The notes beneath the pieces are model-generated. The model did no database searches, was not told where the DNA came from, and was given only the letters and a program-made list of their open reading frames with translations. DNA of 22,685 nucleotides from Prevotella sp. (GTDB lineage: Bacteria; Bacteroidota; Bacteroidia; Bacteroidales; Bacteroidaceae): assembly GCA_020026195.1 (NCBI GenBank), contig JAHHQW010000039.1, positions 1 through 22,685 of the forward strand, in the 5' to 3' direction. The position numbers and the translations under genes are program-made. Of the stretch, positions 1-8,059 are shown in pieces (positions within the stretch are counted from its first letter, which is position 1; each line of letters opens with the position of its first letter).

Positions 1-60
1 ACTGTGCTTGAAGAATATCTCGCAAAAATGGGCTTTTTAAGGGACGACTATTTAATATAG
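1..60 (+). CDS. 3' end of an unidentified gene (partial)
   Basis: An open frame runs from the first base to a TAG stop at 58-60 and encodes 19 residues ending in MGFLRDDYLI. The start lies outside the window. The call as coding rests on the uninterrupted frame and on the hairpin terminator that begins 11 bases after the stop. The fragment is too short to assign to a family. Confidence 0.5.
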   Translation, partial: TVLEEYLAKMGFLRDDYLI

Positions 61-71
61 TAATGTATAAA

Positions 72-108
72 AAATCGCTGTACAGTCATTTAGGCTGTGC
101 AGCGATTT
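72..108. terminator. bidirectional intrinsic terminator
   Basis: A 14-base-pair stem (72-85 with 95-108, one G-U pair) closes a 9-base loop. On the minus strand the hairpin is followed by six T residues, so it is well placed to end dpp4 transcription. On the plus strand the tail is a weaker TTTCTGTTT, so it may also serve the gene ending at base 60. Confidence 0.85.
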
Positions 109-115
109 CTGTTTA

Positions 116-142
116 AAGAGGAAAGTTGGAAACTTCCCTCTT
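116..142 (-). other. second hairpin after dpp4
   Basis: A 12-position stem (116-127 with 131-142, one A-C mismatch) with a 3-base loop lies 20 bases beyond the dpp4 stop. Only a short T run follows on the minus strand. It may be an accessory terminator or a 3'-end stabilising structure placed in tandem with the stronger hairpin at 72-108. Confidence 0.5.
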
Positions 143-162
143 AGATGTATAAGATTTTATTC

Positions 163-2367
163 TTATTTCATGTTTCTGTCGAAGTGGTTGATTACCTGAC
201 GATACAGGTGGTTACGTGTGTTGCCACCGAAGATACCGTGGTTACGGTTTGTGTACATAAGCTGACGGAAGTCGATGTCAGACTGTACCAGAGCTTCTGT
301 ATATTCTATTACGTTCTGCGGGTGAACGTTATCATCTGCAAGACCCTGGCAGATAAGCAGCGCACCATGCATCTTAGAAGCACGTGTTATAGGATTGTCG
401 TTATAACCTTCGGGGTTCTCCTGCGGTGTACGCATGAAACGTTCTGTGTAAACAGTGTCATAATACTTCCAGTTGGTAGGAGGTGCAATAGCTACGCCGG
501 CGCGGAATACGTTGCGGCCCTCGCTCATACTCATAAGAGTACAGAAACCACCGAAGCTCCATCCCCAGATACCGATGCGGTCCTTGTCAATGTAGCTCTG
601 TTTGCCGAGCCAGATGGCTGTTTCTACCTGATCGTGTGCCTCAATGTTACCGAGTGTAAGATATGTACACTTCTCGAAGTCAGCGCCTCTGCCGCCTGTA
701 CCACGACCGTCTACACATACTACGATGTAGCCGTGCTGTGTGAACATTGCGTCGAGCAGACCGCCGTTGCCGTTAGAACCAACGCTCCATGCATTGCGAA
801 CCTGCTGGCTGCCCGGACCGCTGTACTGGTGCATGATGACGGGATATTTCTTAGATGCGTCGAAGTCAGCAGGCTTCATCATCCATCCGTAGAGTTCAAT
901 GTTGTCGGCTGTCTTAAACTTAAACATCTCGATGTTGGGACGTCCGTAAGGAGTAAGTTTCTCTTTCACTTCCTTGTTGTCGAGGATTGTAGACATTACC
1001 TGTCCGCCTTTCTTTGCGTTGCATACTGTGTAAACGTAAGGAGTGTTACAGTCTGACCACATATTGATGAAGTAATTAAAGTCCTTAGAGAAGATGACAT
1101 CGTTCCAGCCATCTTTCGGAGTAAGACGTTCTGTCTTGCCGTTAGCACGTGTTACGTAAACTTCTCTGTTAGTAGGAGCTGTCTTGTCAGCCTGATAGAA
1201 TACGTCGCCCTTCTCGTTCATACCATAGATTGTAGTAACGTCGAAGTCACCCTTTGTAATCTGCTTGATAAGTTTACCAGTGGGAGAGTAGAGGTAGAGG
1301 TGCATGTGACCGTCACGATCACTCGGAACGAGGATATGATTGTCTGAAATCTCGATAGCATCCATAGCCTCTTCCTTTACGTACTTCTTAACCTCCTCGT
1401 GGATGAGAAGCTTGCAGAGAGTTGTACGGGGGTTGGCTGCATAGAGGTTCAGCTGGTCCTGATGACGGTTCATTGTGTAAAGGATAATCTTGTCAGGATC
1501 GTTAGTGCCGATTATACGAGGAATGTATCCGTCGGCGTCAAGAGGAAGCTCGAACTGACGAGTCTTGTGACTCTTAATCTCAAAGCTGTGAGCTGTTACC
1601 TTAGAGTTGTCGTAACCTGCTTTCGGATATTTGTAAGAATAGAAACCGGGATAACCGATGTTCTCTTCCATTGTGGGCTTCTGACCTGCGAACATCTGGA
1701 GAGAGTATTCCTTAACGGCAGACTCATCGTAACGAATCCAGCAGAGCATAGAACCGTCGGCATTGAATGTCATTGCAGAGTTGAAACCAAATTCCTCTTC
1801 GTTAACCCAGTCGGGAACACCGTTGATGATGTGGTTGAACTTACCATCTTTTGTAACCTGGCTCTCAGAATTGTCGTAGAGAAGTTTGATAAGGAATATG
1901 TTGTTGTTTCTAACGAAAGCGATTTTAGTACCGTCGGGCGACCAGATAGGAGTCTGCTGAGGTCCGTTTTCAGAAAGAGGAACCATGTAGTGAGTCTTTG
2001 TGTCGTAGATGTAAAAATCAGCTGTGAACGAACGACGGTAGATAGGCTTCGTGTTAGTCTGAATAAGAATCTTCGAGCCGTCAGGACTCATGATGTAGTT
2101 GTCGAAACTTTTAATCTTCTTGCCGTTAGTGTCGTCAACGTCAAAAAGAACGCCAGTAGATTTAGAGGTTTTAAACGAAAATGTTTCAATTTTCTTGCCA
2201 TCCTTGCTTATTCTTGCGTAGATGTCGCCAGAAAGCGGGCGAATGGCACTGATGTAGCGAGCTGCAAACTTACCACTTGTGATGTCCTTCAGATCAAGCT
2301 TTTCAGCTGCAAATGTCTGCATGGCTGTCATAAGTATTGCTGCGCACATGATTAGGAGTTTTTTCAT
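163..2367 (-). CDS. dpp4: dipeptidyl peptidase IV, S9B serine peptidase, exported
   Basis: This exported serine peptidase is predicted to remove X-Pro or X-Ala dipeptides from peptide N termini, probably in the periplasm. The 734 residues are close to the Porphyromonas DPP IV length. A signal peptide spans about residues 1-21, a beta-propeller about 40-480, and an alpha/beta-hydrolase domain about 490-734. The catalytic triad is readable as Ser604 (GWSFGG), Asp678 (LADDNVH) and His710 (NRNHGIF). Tyr515 in HQYSGPG fits the oxyanion tyrosine. The double glutamate that anchors the substrate amino group in DPP IV is present in DWVNEEEF (Glu191-Glu192), which favours DPP IV over prolyl tripeptidyl peptidase. 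The ATG at 2367 is preceded by a good promoter, and two hairpins follow the stop. It lies downstream of the GldB-like gene on the same strand but has its own promoter. Confidence 0.95.
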   Translation of the reverse strand: MKKLLIMCAAILMTAMQTFAAEKLDLKDITSGKFAARYISAIRPLSGDIYARISKDGKKIETFSFKTSKSTGVLFDVDDTNGKKIKSFDNYIMSPDGSKILIQTNTKPIYRRSFTADFYIYDTKTHYMVPLSENGPQQTPIWSPDGTKIAFVRNNNIFLIKLLYDNSESQVTKDGKFNHIINGVPDWVNEEEFGFNSAMTFNADGSMLCWIRYDESAVKEYSLQMFAGQKPTMEENIGYPGFYSYKYPKAGYDNSKVTAHSFEIKSHKTRQFELPLDADGYIPRIIGTNDPDKIILYTMNRHQDQLNLYAANPRTTLCKLLIHEEVKKYVKEEAMDAIEISDNHILVPSDRDGHMHLYLYSPTGKLIKQITKGDFDVTTIYGMNEKGDVFYQADKTAPTNREVYVTRANGKTERLTPKDGWNDVIFSKDFNYFINMWSDCNTPYVYTVCNAKKGGQVMSTILDNKEVKEKLTPYGRPNIEMFKFKTADNIELYGWMMKPADFDASKKYPVIMHQYSGPGSQQVRNAWSVGSNGNGGLLDAMFTQHGYIVVCVDGRGTGGRGADFEKCTYLTLGNIEAHDQVETAIWLGKQSYIDKDRIGIWGWSFGGFCTLMSMSEGRNVFRAGVAIAPPTNWKYYDTVYTERFMRTPQENPEGYNDNPITRASKMHGALLICQGLADDNVHPQNVIEYTEALVQSDIDFRQLMYTNRNHGIFGGNTRNHLYRQVINHFDRNMK

Positions 2368-2401
2368 TGCGATTAAAATTTTGTAACTATATTATGAGTT
2401 G

Positions 2402-2432
2402 CAAAATTAACACAATTATATGATACGGACAA
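2402..2432 (-). promoter_or_regulatory. promoter of dpp4
   Basis: Read on the minus strand, a TAATTTTG -7 box (2409-2402) lies 20 bases downstream of a TTG -33 element (2432-2430). This fits the Bacteroidetes housekeeping promoter. It would start transcription about 30 bases before the dpp4 ATG. Confidence 0.7.
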
Positions 2433-2467
2433 CTATAAAGTAATAAAAAGACATAAAAGCTAAAAGG

Positions 2468-3301
2468 CTATTCCCTGTTAGTCTTTATAATCTCGTTGTA
2501 ATCGTTGTTTTCAAGAAGCATTCTGATGTTAATGTTCTTGTATTTGTTCATGTAATTGTTCACCATGCGGACATACGTGGTGTTATAGTATTTCTTGCCC
2601 GTAAAATAATTGGATGCCCACATCATCTTACCCATATAGAGGTCCTTCTCTATCTGTGTATGACAGTGATACTGAGGCATAGGGAACATCCTGACAAGAT
2701 AGAAACCAACTGCATCGGGGATGATGTATTCCTTTGTCATCTCTCTGCGCTGTGTCTCTGAGTAATATTTTTTATAAATGTGATAGTCGCTTCCGAGATA
2801 TTTGTCGATGCTGATTCCTATGGAATTATTGTTCACTACGATACTCTGGTTAAGTCCTCCTATCTGAGTATATATGTCTGGAATTACAATTTTGGGGATT
2901 TCTTTCTTTATCTTGTCGAAGACAATGTTGAACTGCTTGTTAAGGTCTCTCATGTCGGCATATTTTAACTCGCTGTCCGAAATAAGTTCCTGAAGCATCG
3001 GGTCTTGAAAGTATTGTAAAAAACGAGAATTGATGTCGGTTTCTGTAACCTTGCCTATCTGTAAGACATCCTCTACGAGAGTTCTGGTTTCAATAGGATA
3101 TTCGGTGCTCATCTCCTGAAGTGCAGAAAAGTCACCTGTGGTAAGATAACGACTTTCCAGGCGGTCATATCTTTTGATGGTGATATCGTCCTTATGGTCG
3201 TCGTCGAATTTTATTTTGTTCTTAAAGTCACAGCTGCCCAGTAACAGTGTTGTCACTGAAACAATTAAGAAAAGAATATGTTTAAATTTTAGTGATGGCA
3301 T
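2468..3301 (-). CDS. gldB: GldB-family lipoprotein
   Basis: This 277-residue lipoprotein resembles the GldB family, named for gliding motility in Flavobacterium but also present in non-gliding Bacteroidales, where its role is not settled. Residues 1-24 form a lipoprotein signal with lipobox LGSC, giving lipidation at Cys24. An acidic/basic stretch (FDDDHKDD, residues 32-39) follows soon after. The family-like core is the block around residues 161-190, with DKYLGSDYHIYKKYY, then REMTKEYI. No other gliding gene is visible here, so a motility role should not be assumed. It has its own promoter and is followed, 100 bases on, by dpp4. The family call is from recognised sequence pattern and is fairly but not fully secure. 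Confidence 0.75.
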   Translation of the reverse strand: MPSLKFKHILFLIVSVTTLLLGSCDFKNKIKFDDDHKDDITIKRYDRLESRYLTTGDFSALQEMSTEYPIETRTLVEDVLQIGKVTETDINSRFLQYFQDPMLQELISDSELKYADMRDLNKQFNIVFDKIKKEIPKIVIPDIYTQIGGLNQSIVVNNNSIGISIDKYLGSDYHIYKKYYSETQRREMTKEYIIPDAVGFYLVRMFPMPQYHCHTQIEKDLYMGKMMWASNYFTGKKYYNTTYVRMVNNYMNKYKNINIRMLLENNDYNEIIKTNRE

Positions 3302-3320
3302 ATCTTCGTAACAATATCTG

Positions 3321-3351
3321 CAAAGTTACATAAATATAAATTAAATTCCAA
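3321..3351 (-). promoter_or_regulatory. promoter of the gldB-like gene
   Basis: On the minus strand a TAACTTTG -7 box (3328-3321) lies 20 bases downstream of a TTG element (3351-3349, within TTTTGG). This fits the Bacteroidetes promoter and gives a leader of only about 15 bases before the ATG at 3301. Confidence 0.7.
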
Positions 3352-3395
3352 AAAAGAACTGTTAAAAACATGATTTGCCGTATAAATAGGGTGTC

Positions 3396-3412
3396 ATCAA
3401 GGCTTTCTTGAT
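3396..3412. other. inverted repeat between divergent promoters
   Basis: ATCAAG (3396-3401) and CTTGAT (3407-3412) form a perfect 6-base inverted repeat with a 5-base centre. It sits about 20 bases upstream of the -33 box of the ABC-F gene and about 45 bases upstream of the divergent gldB promoter. It could be an operator or a chance palindrome. Confidence 0.3.
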
Positions 3413-3432
3413 TCTTATTTCTTGATATTTCT

Positions 3433-3463
3433 TTTGCTATTATACCTATTTATTCTACCTTTG
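3433..3463 (+). promoter_or_regulatory. promoter of the ABC-F/M13 operon
   Basis: TTTG (3433-3436) and TACCTTTG (3456-3463) are separated by 19 bases, an excellent Bacteroidetes promoter. The start codon at 3496 lies 32 bases further on and has no recognisable Shine-Dalgarno sequence. Confidence 0.85.
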
Positions 3464-3495
3464 CATACGTTACGTAAGATTTTACATATCGCAAT

Positions 3496-5421
3496 ATGAT
3501 TTCAGTTGAGAATTTGAAAGTGGAATTTAGTATACGGCCCTTGTTCGAGGATGTTACATTTGTTATTAATGACAGAGACCGTATTGCTCTTGTAGGAAAG
3601 AACGGAGCAGGAAAATCCACAATGTTGAAAATACTGTGCGGACTGCAACAGCCCACCTCTGGTACTGTTGTCATGTCTTCGGGAACCACTGTAGGTTATC
3701 TGCCGCAGGTTATGAAGATAACCGATGATGCTACGGTAAGAGAAGAAACGCTTAAGGCTTTCGCTGACATTACCACTATGAAGAAACGCATCGACGATAT
3801 GAACCGGCAGCTCGGAGAACGTACGGATTATGAAAGCGAAGAGTATCTTACGCTTGTACATGATTTCTCTGCCCTGCACGACAGATACATAATGATGGGT
3901 GCCGACAATTACGAGGCGGAGATAGAACGTACACTTATGGGTCTGGGATTTGAACGTACTGATTTCGACCGACCTACAAAGGAATTCAGCGGTGGCTGGC
4001 GTATGCGTATCGAACTGGCAAAGATTCTTTTGTCACATCCTGACGTTCTGCTGCTCGACGAGCCCACGAACCACCTGGACATCAACAGTATTCAGTGGCT
4101 CGAACAGTTTCTGGCGCAGAGTGCTAAGGCTGTGGTGCTTGTAAGTCACGACCGCGCATTCTTAAATAATGTGACAAACAGAACGCTTGAGATATCATGC
4201 TCTAAGGTGGTGGACTATAAGGTAAGTTACGACCAGTTCGTGAAACTTCGTGCCGAACGACGCGAACAGCAGCTGAGAGCATACGAGAACCAGCAGAAAG
4301 AAATAGCAGAAATTAAAGATTTCATAGAACGTTTCCGTTACAAGCCTACCAAGGCTGTGCAGGTGCAGAGCAGAATAAAGCATCTTGAGAAAATCGTTCC
4401 CATTGAGATTGACGAGGTTGATAACTCGGTGATGCATCTGAAGTTCCCTCCGTGTCTGCGCAGCGGCGATTATCCCATAATCTGCGAAGACGTAAGAAAA
4501 GACTATGGAAGTCACAACGTGTTCCATGATGTTACTTTTACACTCAAAAGAGGCGAGAAGGTAGCTTTCGTAGGACGAAACGGTGAGGGTAAGTCTACTC
4601 TCGTGAAATGTATAATGGGAGAAATCCCGTTCGACGGAAAACTAAAGGTTGGTCATAATGTGCAGATAGGTTACTTTGCACAGAATCAGGCACAGATGCT
4701 TGATGAAAATCTTACGGTCTTCCAGACAATAGATAACGTGGCTACCGGTGATGTACGTCTGAGAATAAATGACATCCTGGGTGCTTTCATGTTCGGAGGC
4801 GAGGCGTCAGAAAAGAAAGTAAAGGTGCTCAGTGGTGGAGAGCGCAGCCGACTGGCAATGATAAAACTCTTGCTTGAGCCTGTAAACCTTCTTATCCTTG
4901 ATGAGCCTACCAACCATCTCGACATGCCTTCGAAAGATGTGCTTAAAGAAGCCATCAAGGCATTCGACGGTACTGTTATCCTTGTAAGTCATGACCGTGA
5001 GTTCCTTGACGGTCTGGTGGAAAAGGTTTATGAATTTGGCGGCGGACACGTGACGGAGCATCTCGGAGGTATATATGACTTCCTGCGCAAGAGTACTTTT
5101 GAACCGGAGATTGTGTCTTCGTCTTCTTCTGTAGAGAAATCTGCCGAAACAGCTGCACCCTCTGAAGGCAAAATGTCGTACGAGGAGCATAAAGAACTTA
5201 GGAAGAAGATTTCAAGACTGGAGAAGGAAATAAAAGAGAGCGAAGGTAAGATAGAGAAACTCGAAAATACTATTTCAGAACTTTCAGCTGAACTTGCCGA
5301 ACCCGATAAGGGCAGCGACATGACGCTCATACAGAAATATACAGACAGCAAGAATGCTCTTGATGCCGAAATGGAACATTGGGAAGAACTCAGTGAAAAA
5401 CTCGCAGAGATATCAGAATAA
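3496..5421 (+). CDS. ABC-F family ribosome-associated ATPase
   Basis: ABC-F proteins are soluble twin ATPases that act on the ribosome, easing stalled translation or protecting it from antibiotics; they are not transporters. Both nucleotide-binding domains look intact in the 641 residues. The first has Walker A GKNGAGKST (34-42), signature FSGGW (164-168), Walker B LLLDEP (185-190) and switch SHD (217-219). The second has GRNGEGKST (360-368), LSGGE (445-449), LILDEP and SHD (498-500). There are no membrane segments. The inter-domain linker (about 233-300) carries the KPTKAVQVQSR-type motif of the family. A charged coiled coil (about 560-640) resembles the C-terminal arm of Uup and related proteins. 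Length and the absence of a long resistance-type linker suggest a housekeeping paralogue, but subfamily is not certain. The M13 gene follows after 32 bases without a promoter of its own, so the two are probably co-transcribed. Confidence 0.93.
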   Translation: MISVENLKVEFSIRPLFEDVTFVINDRDRIALVGKNGAGKSTMLKILCGLQQPTSGTVVMSSGTTVGYLPQVMKITDDATVREETLKAFADITTMKKRIDDMNRQLGERTDYESEEYLTLVHDFSALHDRYIMMGADNYEAEIERTLMGLGFERTDFDRPTKEFSGGWRMRIELAKILLSHPDVLLLDEPTNHLDINSIQWLEQFLAQSAKAVVLVSHDRAFLNNVTNRTLEISCSKVVDYKVSYDQFVKLRAERREQQLRAYENQQKEIAEIKDFIERFRYKPTKAVQVQSRIKHLEKIVPIEIDEVDNSVMHLKFPPCLRSGDYPIICEDVRKDYGSHNVFHDVTFTLKRGEKVAFVGRNGEGKSTLVKCIMGEIPFDGKLKVGHNVQIGYFAQNQAQMLDENLTVFQTIDNVATGDVRLRINDILGAFMFGGEASEKKVKVLSGGERSRLAMIKLLLEPVNLLILDEPTNHLDMPSKDVLKEAIKAFDGTVILVSHDREFLDGLVEKVYEFGGGHVTEHLGGIYDFLRKSTFEPEIVSSSSSVEKSAETAAPSEGKMSYEEHKELRKKISRLEKEIKESEGKIEKLENTISELSAELAEPDKGSDMTLIQKYTDSKNALDAEMEHWEELSEKLAEISE

Positions 5422-5453
5422 TAATATTAATCTTAAAATTATTAGAAGTACAA

Positions 5454-7493
5454 ATGAAAATTAAGAAATTAATTCCGACAATGATGATGGCTGCATGCTG
5501 TGCAGTTTCTTGTCAGGAAAGTGGATTGAAATCTGGCCTTGATGCAAACAACTTGGACCAGACAGTAAAGCCCGTAGACGATTTTTATCAGTTTGCGTGC
5601 GGTGGCTGGATGAAGAGTCATCCTCTTCCAGCAATCTATTCTCGTTATGGAAGCTTTGATAAACTGGGTGAAGATAACGAGAAGCGTCTGCATGAGATTC
5701 TTTCAGACCTTGAGAAAAAAGAATTTGAAGAAGGTTCTGTAGAAAAGAAACTCAGCGATCTCTTTAAACTTGCAATGGACTCTGTAAGCAGAGACAAGGA
5801 AGGTATTGCTCCTGTTAAGGCTGAACTCGAAAGAATTGAAGCTGCTAAGACAAACGCAGACTTGTTTGAGATTTTAAAGTCTAACCTTAAGTATGGTGAC
5901 CAGCAGTTCATCGCATGGGGTTTCACAGCCGATGAGAAGAACAGTTCTGAAAACATCCTCACAATATTCCAGAGCGGTACAATTCTTCCTGAACGTTCTT
6001 ACTATCTTGAGGATAGCGAGGAAATGGAAAAAATACGTGATGCTTACAAGAAGCACATAGTACGTATGTTCAAACTCTTCGGATTTGATGAGGCTGCTGC
6101 TGAAAAGAAGATGAACTCTGTAATGACACTTGAAACAAAACTTGCAGAAGTTCAGAAGTCACAGCAGGAACTCCGTGACGTTCATGCTCGTTACAACAAG
6201 ATGACTTTCGAAGAGTTCAGCAAGAAATATCCTAACCTGAAGCTTGGAGAACAGCTCCAGACTCTTGGCATCAATCCTGATTTCTATAAGGAAATGGTCG
6301 TTGGCCAGCCTTCATTCGTTGAAGCAGTCAACAAGATGATTGCCAAACTTCCTACAGAAGACTATCGTGCATATATGGAGTGGGGACTCATCCAGGGTTC
6401 TGCATCATACCTCAGCCAGGATGTATATGCAGCAAACTTTGAGTTCTTCGGAAAGGCACTTTCTGGTATCAACGAAATGCGTCCTCTCTGGAAGCGTGCT
6501 ACAGCACAGGTAGAAGGCGTAATGGGCGAAGCTCTTGGTAAGATGTACGTTGAGCGTTTCTTCCCCGCATCTTCTAAGGAACGTATGACACAGCTCGTAA
6601 AGAATCTTCAGACATCACTTGCTGAGCGCATCAAGGCTCAGTCATGGATGAGCGATTCTACAAAGGCCGCTGCCATCGACAAACTCGACAATTTCTATGT
6701 AAAGATTGGTTATCCTGATGAGTGGAAGGATATGTCTGCACTGACAATCGATCCTTCTAAGTCTTACTACGATAATATCATGGCTTGCAATCAGTTCTGG
6801 ACAAAGTGGGTACTCGACCATAAGGCTGGTCAGAAGGTTGATAAGACTCAGTGGCAGATGAACCCGCAGGAAGTTAATGCTTACTACGATCCGACAACAA
6901 ACGAAATCTGCTTCCCCGCAGGTATTCTTCAGAAGCCTTTCTTCGATCCTGAAGCTGACGATGCATTCAACTATGGTGCAATCGGTGTCGTAATCGGTCA
7001 CGAAATGACTCACGGATTTGACGACCAGGGCCGTAACTATGATAAGAATGGTAATATGCACGAATGGTGGACAGCTGCCGACGCCCAGAACTTTGCAGAA
7101 CGTACAGGTAAGTTTGCTGACTTCTTCTCAGCAATCGAAGTTCTTCCCGGTCTGCACGCTAATGGTCGTCTGACACTTGGTGAGAACCTTGCTGACCACG
7201 GAGGTCTGCAGGTTGCATTCAATGCATTCAAGAATGCTACAAAGGATGCTCCTCTTTCTGAGGTTGACGGTTTCACACCTGAACAGCGCTTCTTCCTTGC
7301 TTATGCAGGTGTTTGGGCAGCTAACATCACAGACCAGGAAATACGTAACCGTACAAAGACTGACCCGCATGCTCTCGGTCGTTACCGTGTAAATGCTGCT
7401 CTCCAGCACATCGACGCATGGTACGAGGCATTCGGTGTTAAGGAAGGCGATAAGCTCTTCATACCGAAGTCTGAACGTCTTGACCTCTGGTAA
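5454..7493 (+). CDS. pepO: M13 (neprilysin/PepO-type) zinc endopeptidase lipoprotein
   Basis: M13 peptidases cleave peptides up to a few kDa on the N-terminal side of hydrophobic residues. This 679-residue protein has the full family set. The zinc site is HEMTH (His516, Glu517, His520) and ENLAD (Glu577 as third ligand, Asp581). NAYY (476-479) is the substrate-binding motif, and the chain ends in the conserved C-terminal tryptophan. The N terminus is a lipoprotein-like signal with candidate lipidation cysteines at 15, 16 and 20, of which Cys20 (AVSC) is most likely, so the enzyme is probably membrane-anchored outside the cytoplasm. Porphyromonas gingivalis PepO is a well-known relative. The gene sits 32 bases after the ABC-F gene and ends at a strong terminator. 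Confidence 0.95.
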   Translation: MKIKKLIPTMMMAACCAVSCQESGLKSGLDANNLDQTVKPVDDFYQFACGGWMKSHPLPAIYSRYGSFDKLGEDNEKRLHEILSDLEKKEFEEGSVEKKLSDLFKLAMDSVSRDKEGIAPVKAELERIEAAKTNADLFEILKSNLKYGDQQFIAWGFTADEKNSSENILTIFQSGTILPERSYYLEDSEEMEKIRDAYKKHIVRMFKLFGFDEAAAEKKMNSVMTLETKLAEVQKSQQELRDVHARYNKMTFEEFSKKYPNLKLGEQLQTLGINPDFYKEMVVGQPSFVEAVNKMIAKLPTEDYRAYMEWGLIQGSASYLSQDVYAANFEFFGKALSGINEMRPLWKRATAQVEGVMGEALGKMYVERFFPASSKERMTQLVKNLQTSLAERIKAQSWMSDSTKAAAIDKLDNFYVKIGYPDEWKDMSALTIDPSKSYYDNIMACNQFWTKWVLDHKAGQKVDKTQWQMNPQEVNAYYDPTTNEICFPAGILQKPFFDPEADDAFNYGAIGVVIGHEMTHGFDDQGRNYDKNGNMHEWWTAADAQNFAERTGKFADFFSAIEVLPGLHANGRLTLGENLADHGGLQVAFNAFKNATKDAPLSEVDGFTPEQRFFLAYAGVWAANITDQEIRNRTKTDPHALGRYRVNAALQHIDAWYEAFGVKEGDKLFIPKSERLDLW

Positions 7494-7520
7494 TCCACAG
7501 GCTGAGTGATAATATTTACA

Positions 7521-7550
7521 GGGCGCATCAATATTTGGTGCGCCCTTTTT
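7521..7550 (+). terminator. intrinsic terminator after the M13 gene
   Basis: A 10-base-pair stem (7521-7530 with 7536-7545, GC-rich, one U-G pair) with a 5-base loop is followed by five T residues. It closes the ABC-F/M13 operon, 27 bases after the stop. Confidence 0.93.
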
Positions 7551-7683
7551 GTGTCCTTGTCCATAGCCTTATGTTATGATATTGTTGCATTAACAAACAA
7601 TTTATGGCAGAATTCTGTTGCTCGGATGTTTATCATCTTTTTAAAAAGATGTGTGTCAGTGTATCAGTATATCGGATATTTTT

Positions 7684-7691
7684 TATCTTTG
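7684..7691 (+). promoter_or_regulatory. -7 box of the PqqD/kinase/peptidase cassette promoter
   Basis: TATCTTTG followed by C matches the Bacteroidetes -7 element. No clean TTTG lies 19-21 bases upstream, so the promoter may be weak or helped by an activator. It gives a leader of roughly 55 bases before the ATG at 7754. Between the upstream terminator and this box (7551-7683) no gene is seen. Confidence 0.6.
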
Positions 7692-7753
7692 CAACAATGA
7701 AGCACTATGTAATACATCAGTGTACCATTTATTAATCTTGATAATAAAGTAAA

Positions 7754-8023
7754 ATGAAAATAGACAAGAAATTTAAACTTAGAGAAATAGCAGGTGAGAC
7801 AATCATTGTAAATCAGGGTGATATGGGTGCTGACCTGACAAAGATAATCTCATTGAATTCAACATCACGTTTCCTTTACGAACAGCTTTCTAATAAGGAT
7901 TTTACCCTTGAAGACGTAGAGAAACTTCTTAAAGATAATTACGAAGTTGATGATGAAACCGTAAGGAAAGATGCTGCTGACTGGATTGAACAGCTTAAAA
8001 AGTGTAAAATCTTAGCAGAGTAA
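7754..8023 (+). CDS. PqqD-family RiPP recognition element protein
   Basis: PqqD-like proteins are small winged-helix proteins (RREs) that bind the leader of a ribosomally made peptide and present it to a modifying enzyme. This 89-residue protein shows the family pattern. An N-terminal strand region (LREIAGETIIVN, about 9-20) precedes the hallmark IISLNSTSRFLYEQL (32-46), then FTLEDVEKLL and a helical end (AADWIEQLKKCKIL). There is no signal peptide or membrane segment. It is first in a three-gene cassette with an HPr-kinase-like gene 36 bases downstream and a peptidase gene overlapping that. No precursor peptide is evident nearby, so the bound partner is unknown. The start is the only ATG consistent with the domain. 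Confidence 0.85.
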   Translation: MKIDKKFKLREIAGETIIVNQGDMGADLTKIISLNSTSRFLYEQLSNKDFTLEDVEKLLKDNYEVDDETVRKDAADWIEQLKKCKILAE

Positions 8024-8059
8024 GATATGGTTAGCGTGAGTATTTGAAAAATAGAGCTA

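Noticed and set aside
145..1056. Long plus-strand open frame of 303 codons
   Set aside because: It is antisense to dpp4, whose product has complete catalytic motifs; the antisense translation shows no family pattern and is cysteine- and valine-rich as expected for a shadow.
1399..2355. Plus-strand open frame of 318 codons
   Set aside because: Also antisense to dpp4, with no recognisable domain and no promoter or start context.
7506..7700. 64-codon plus-strand open frame that might be a peptide precursor for the PqqD cassette
   Set aside because: It runs through the terminator hairpin at 7521-7550 and ends after the -7 box of the cassette, so it would not be transcribed with it.
7697..7735. 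12-residue open frame (MKHYVIHQCTIY) just upstream of the PqqD-like gene
   Set aside because: It starts at or within a few bases of the expected transcription start and has no ribosome-binding context; too short to support as a precursor peptide.
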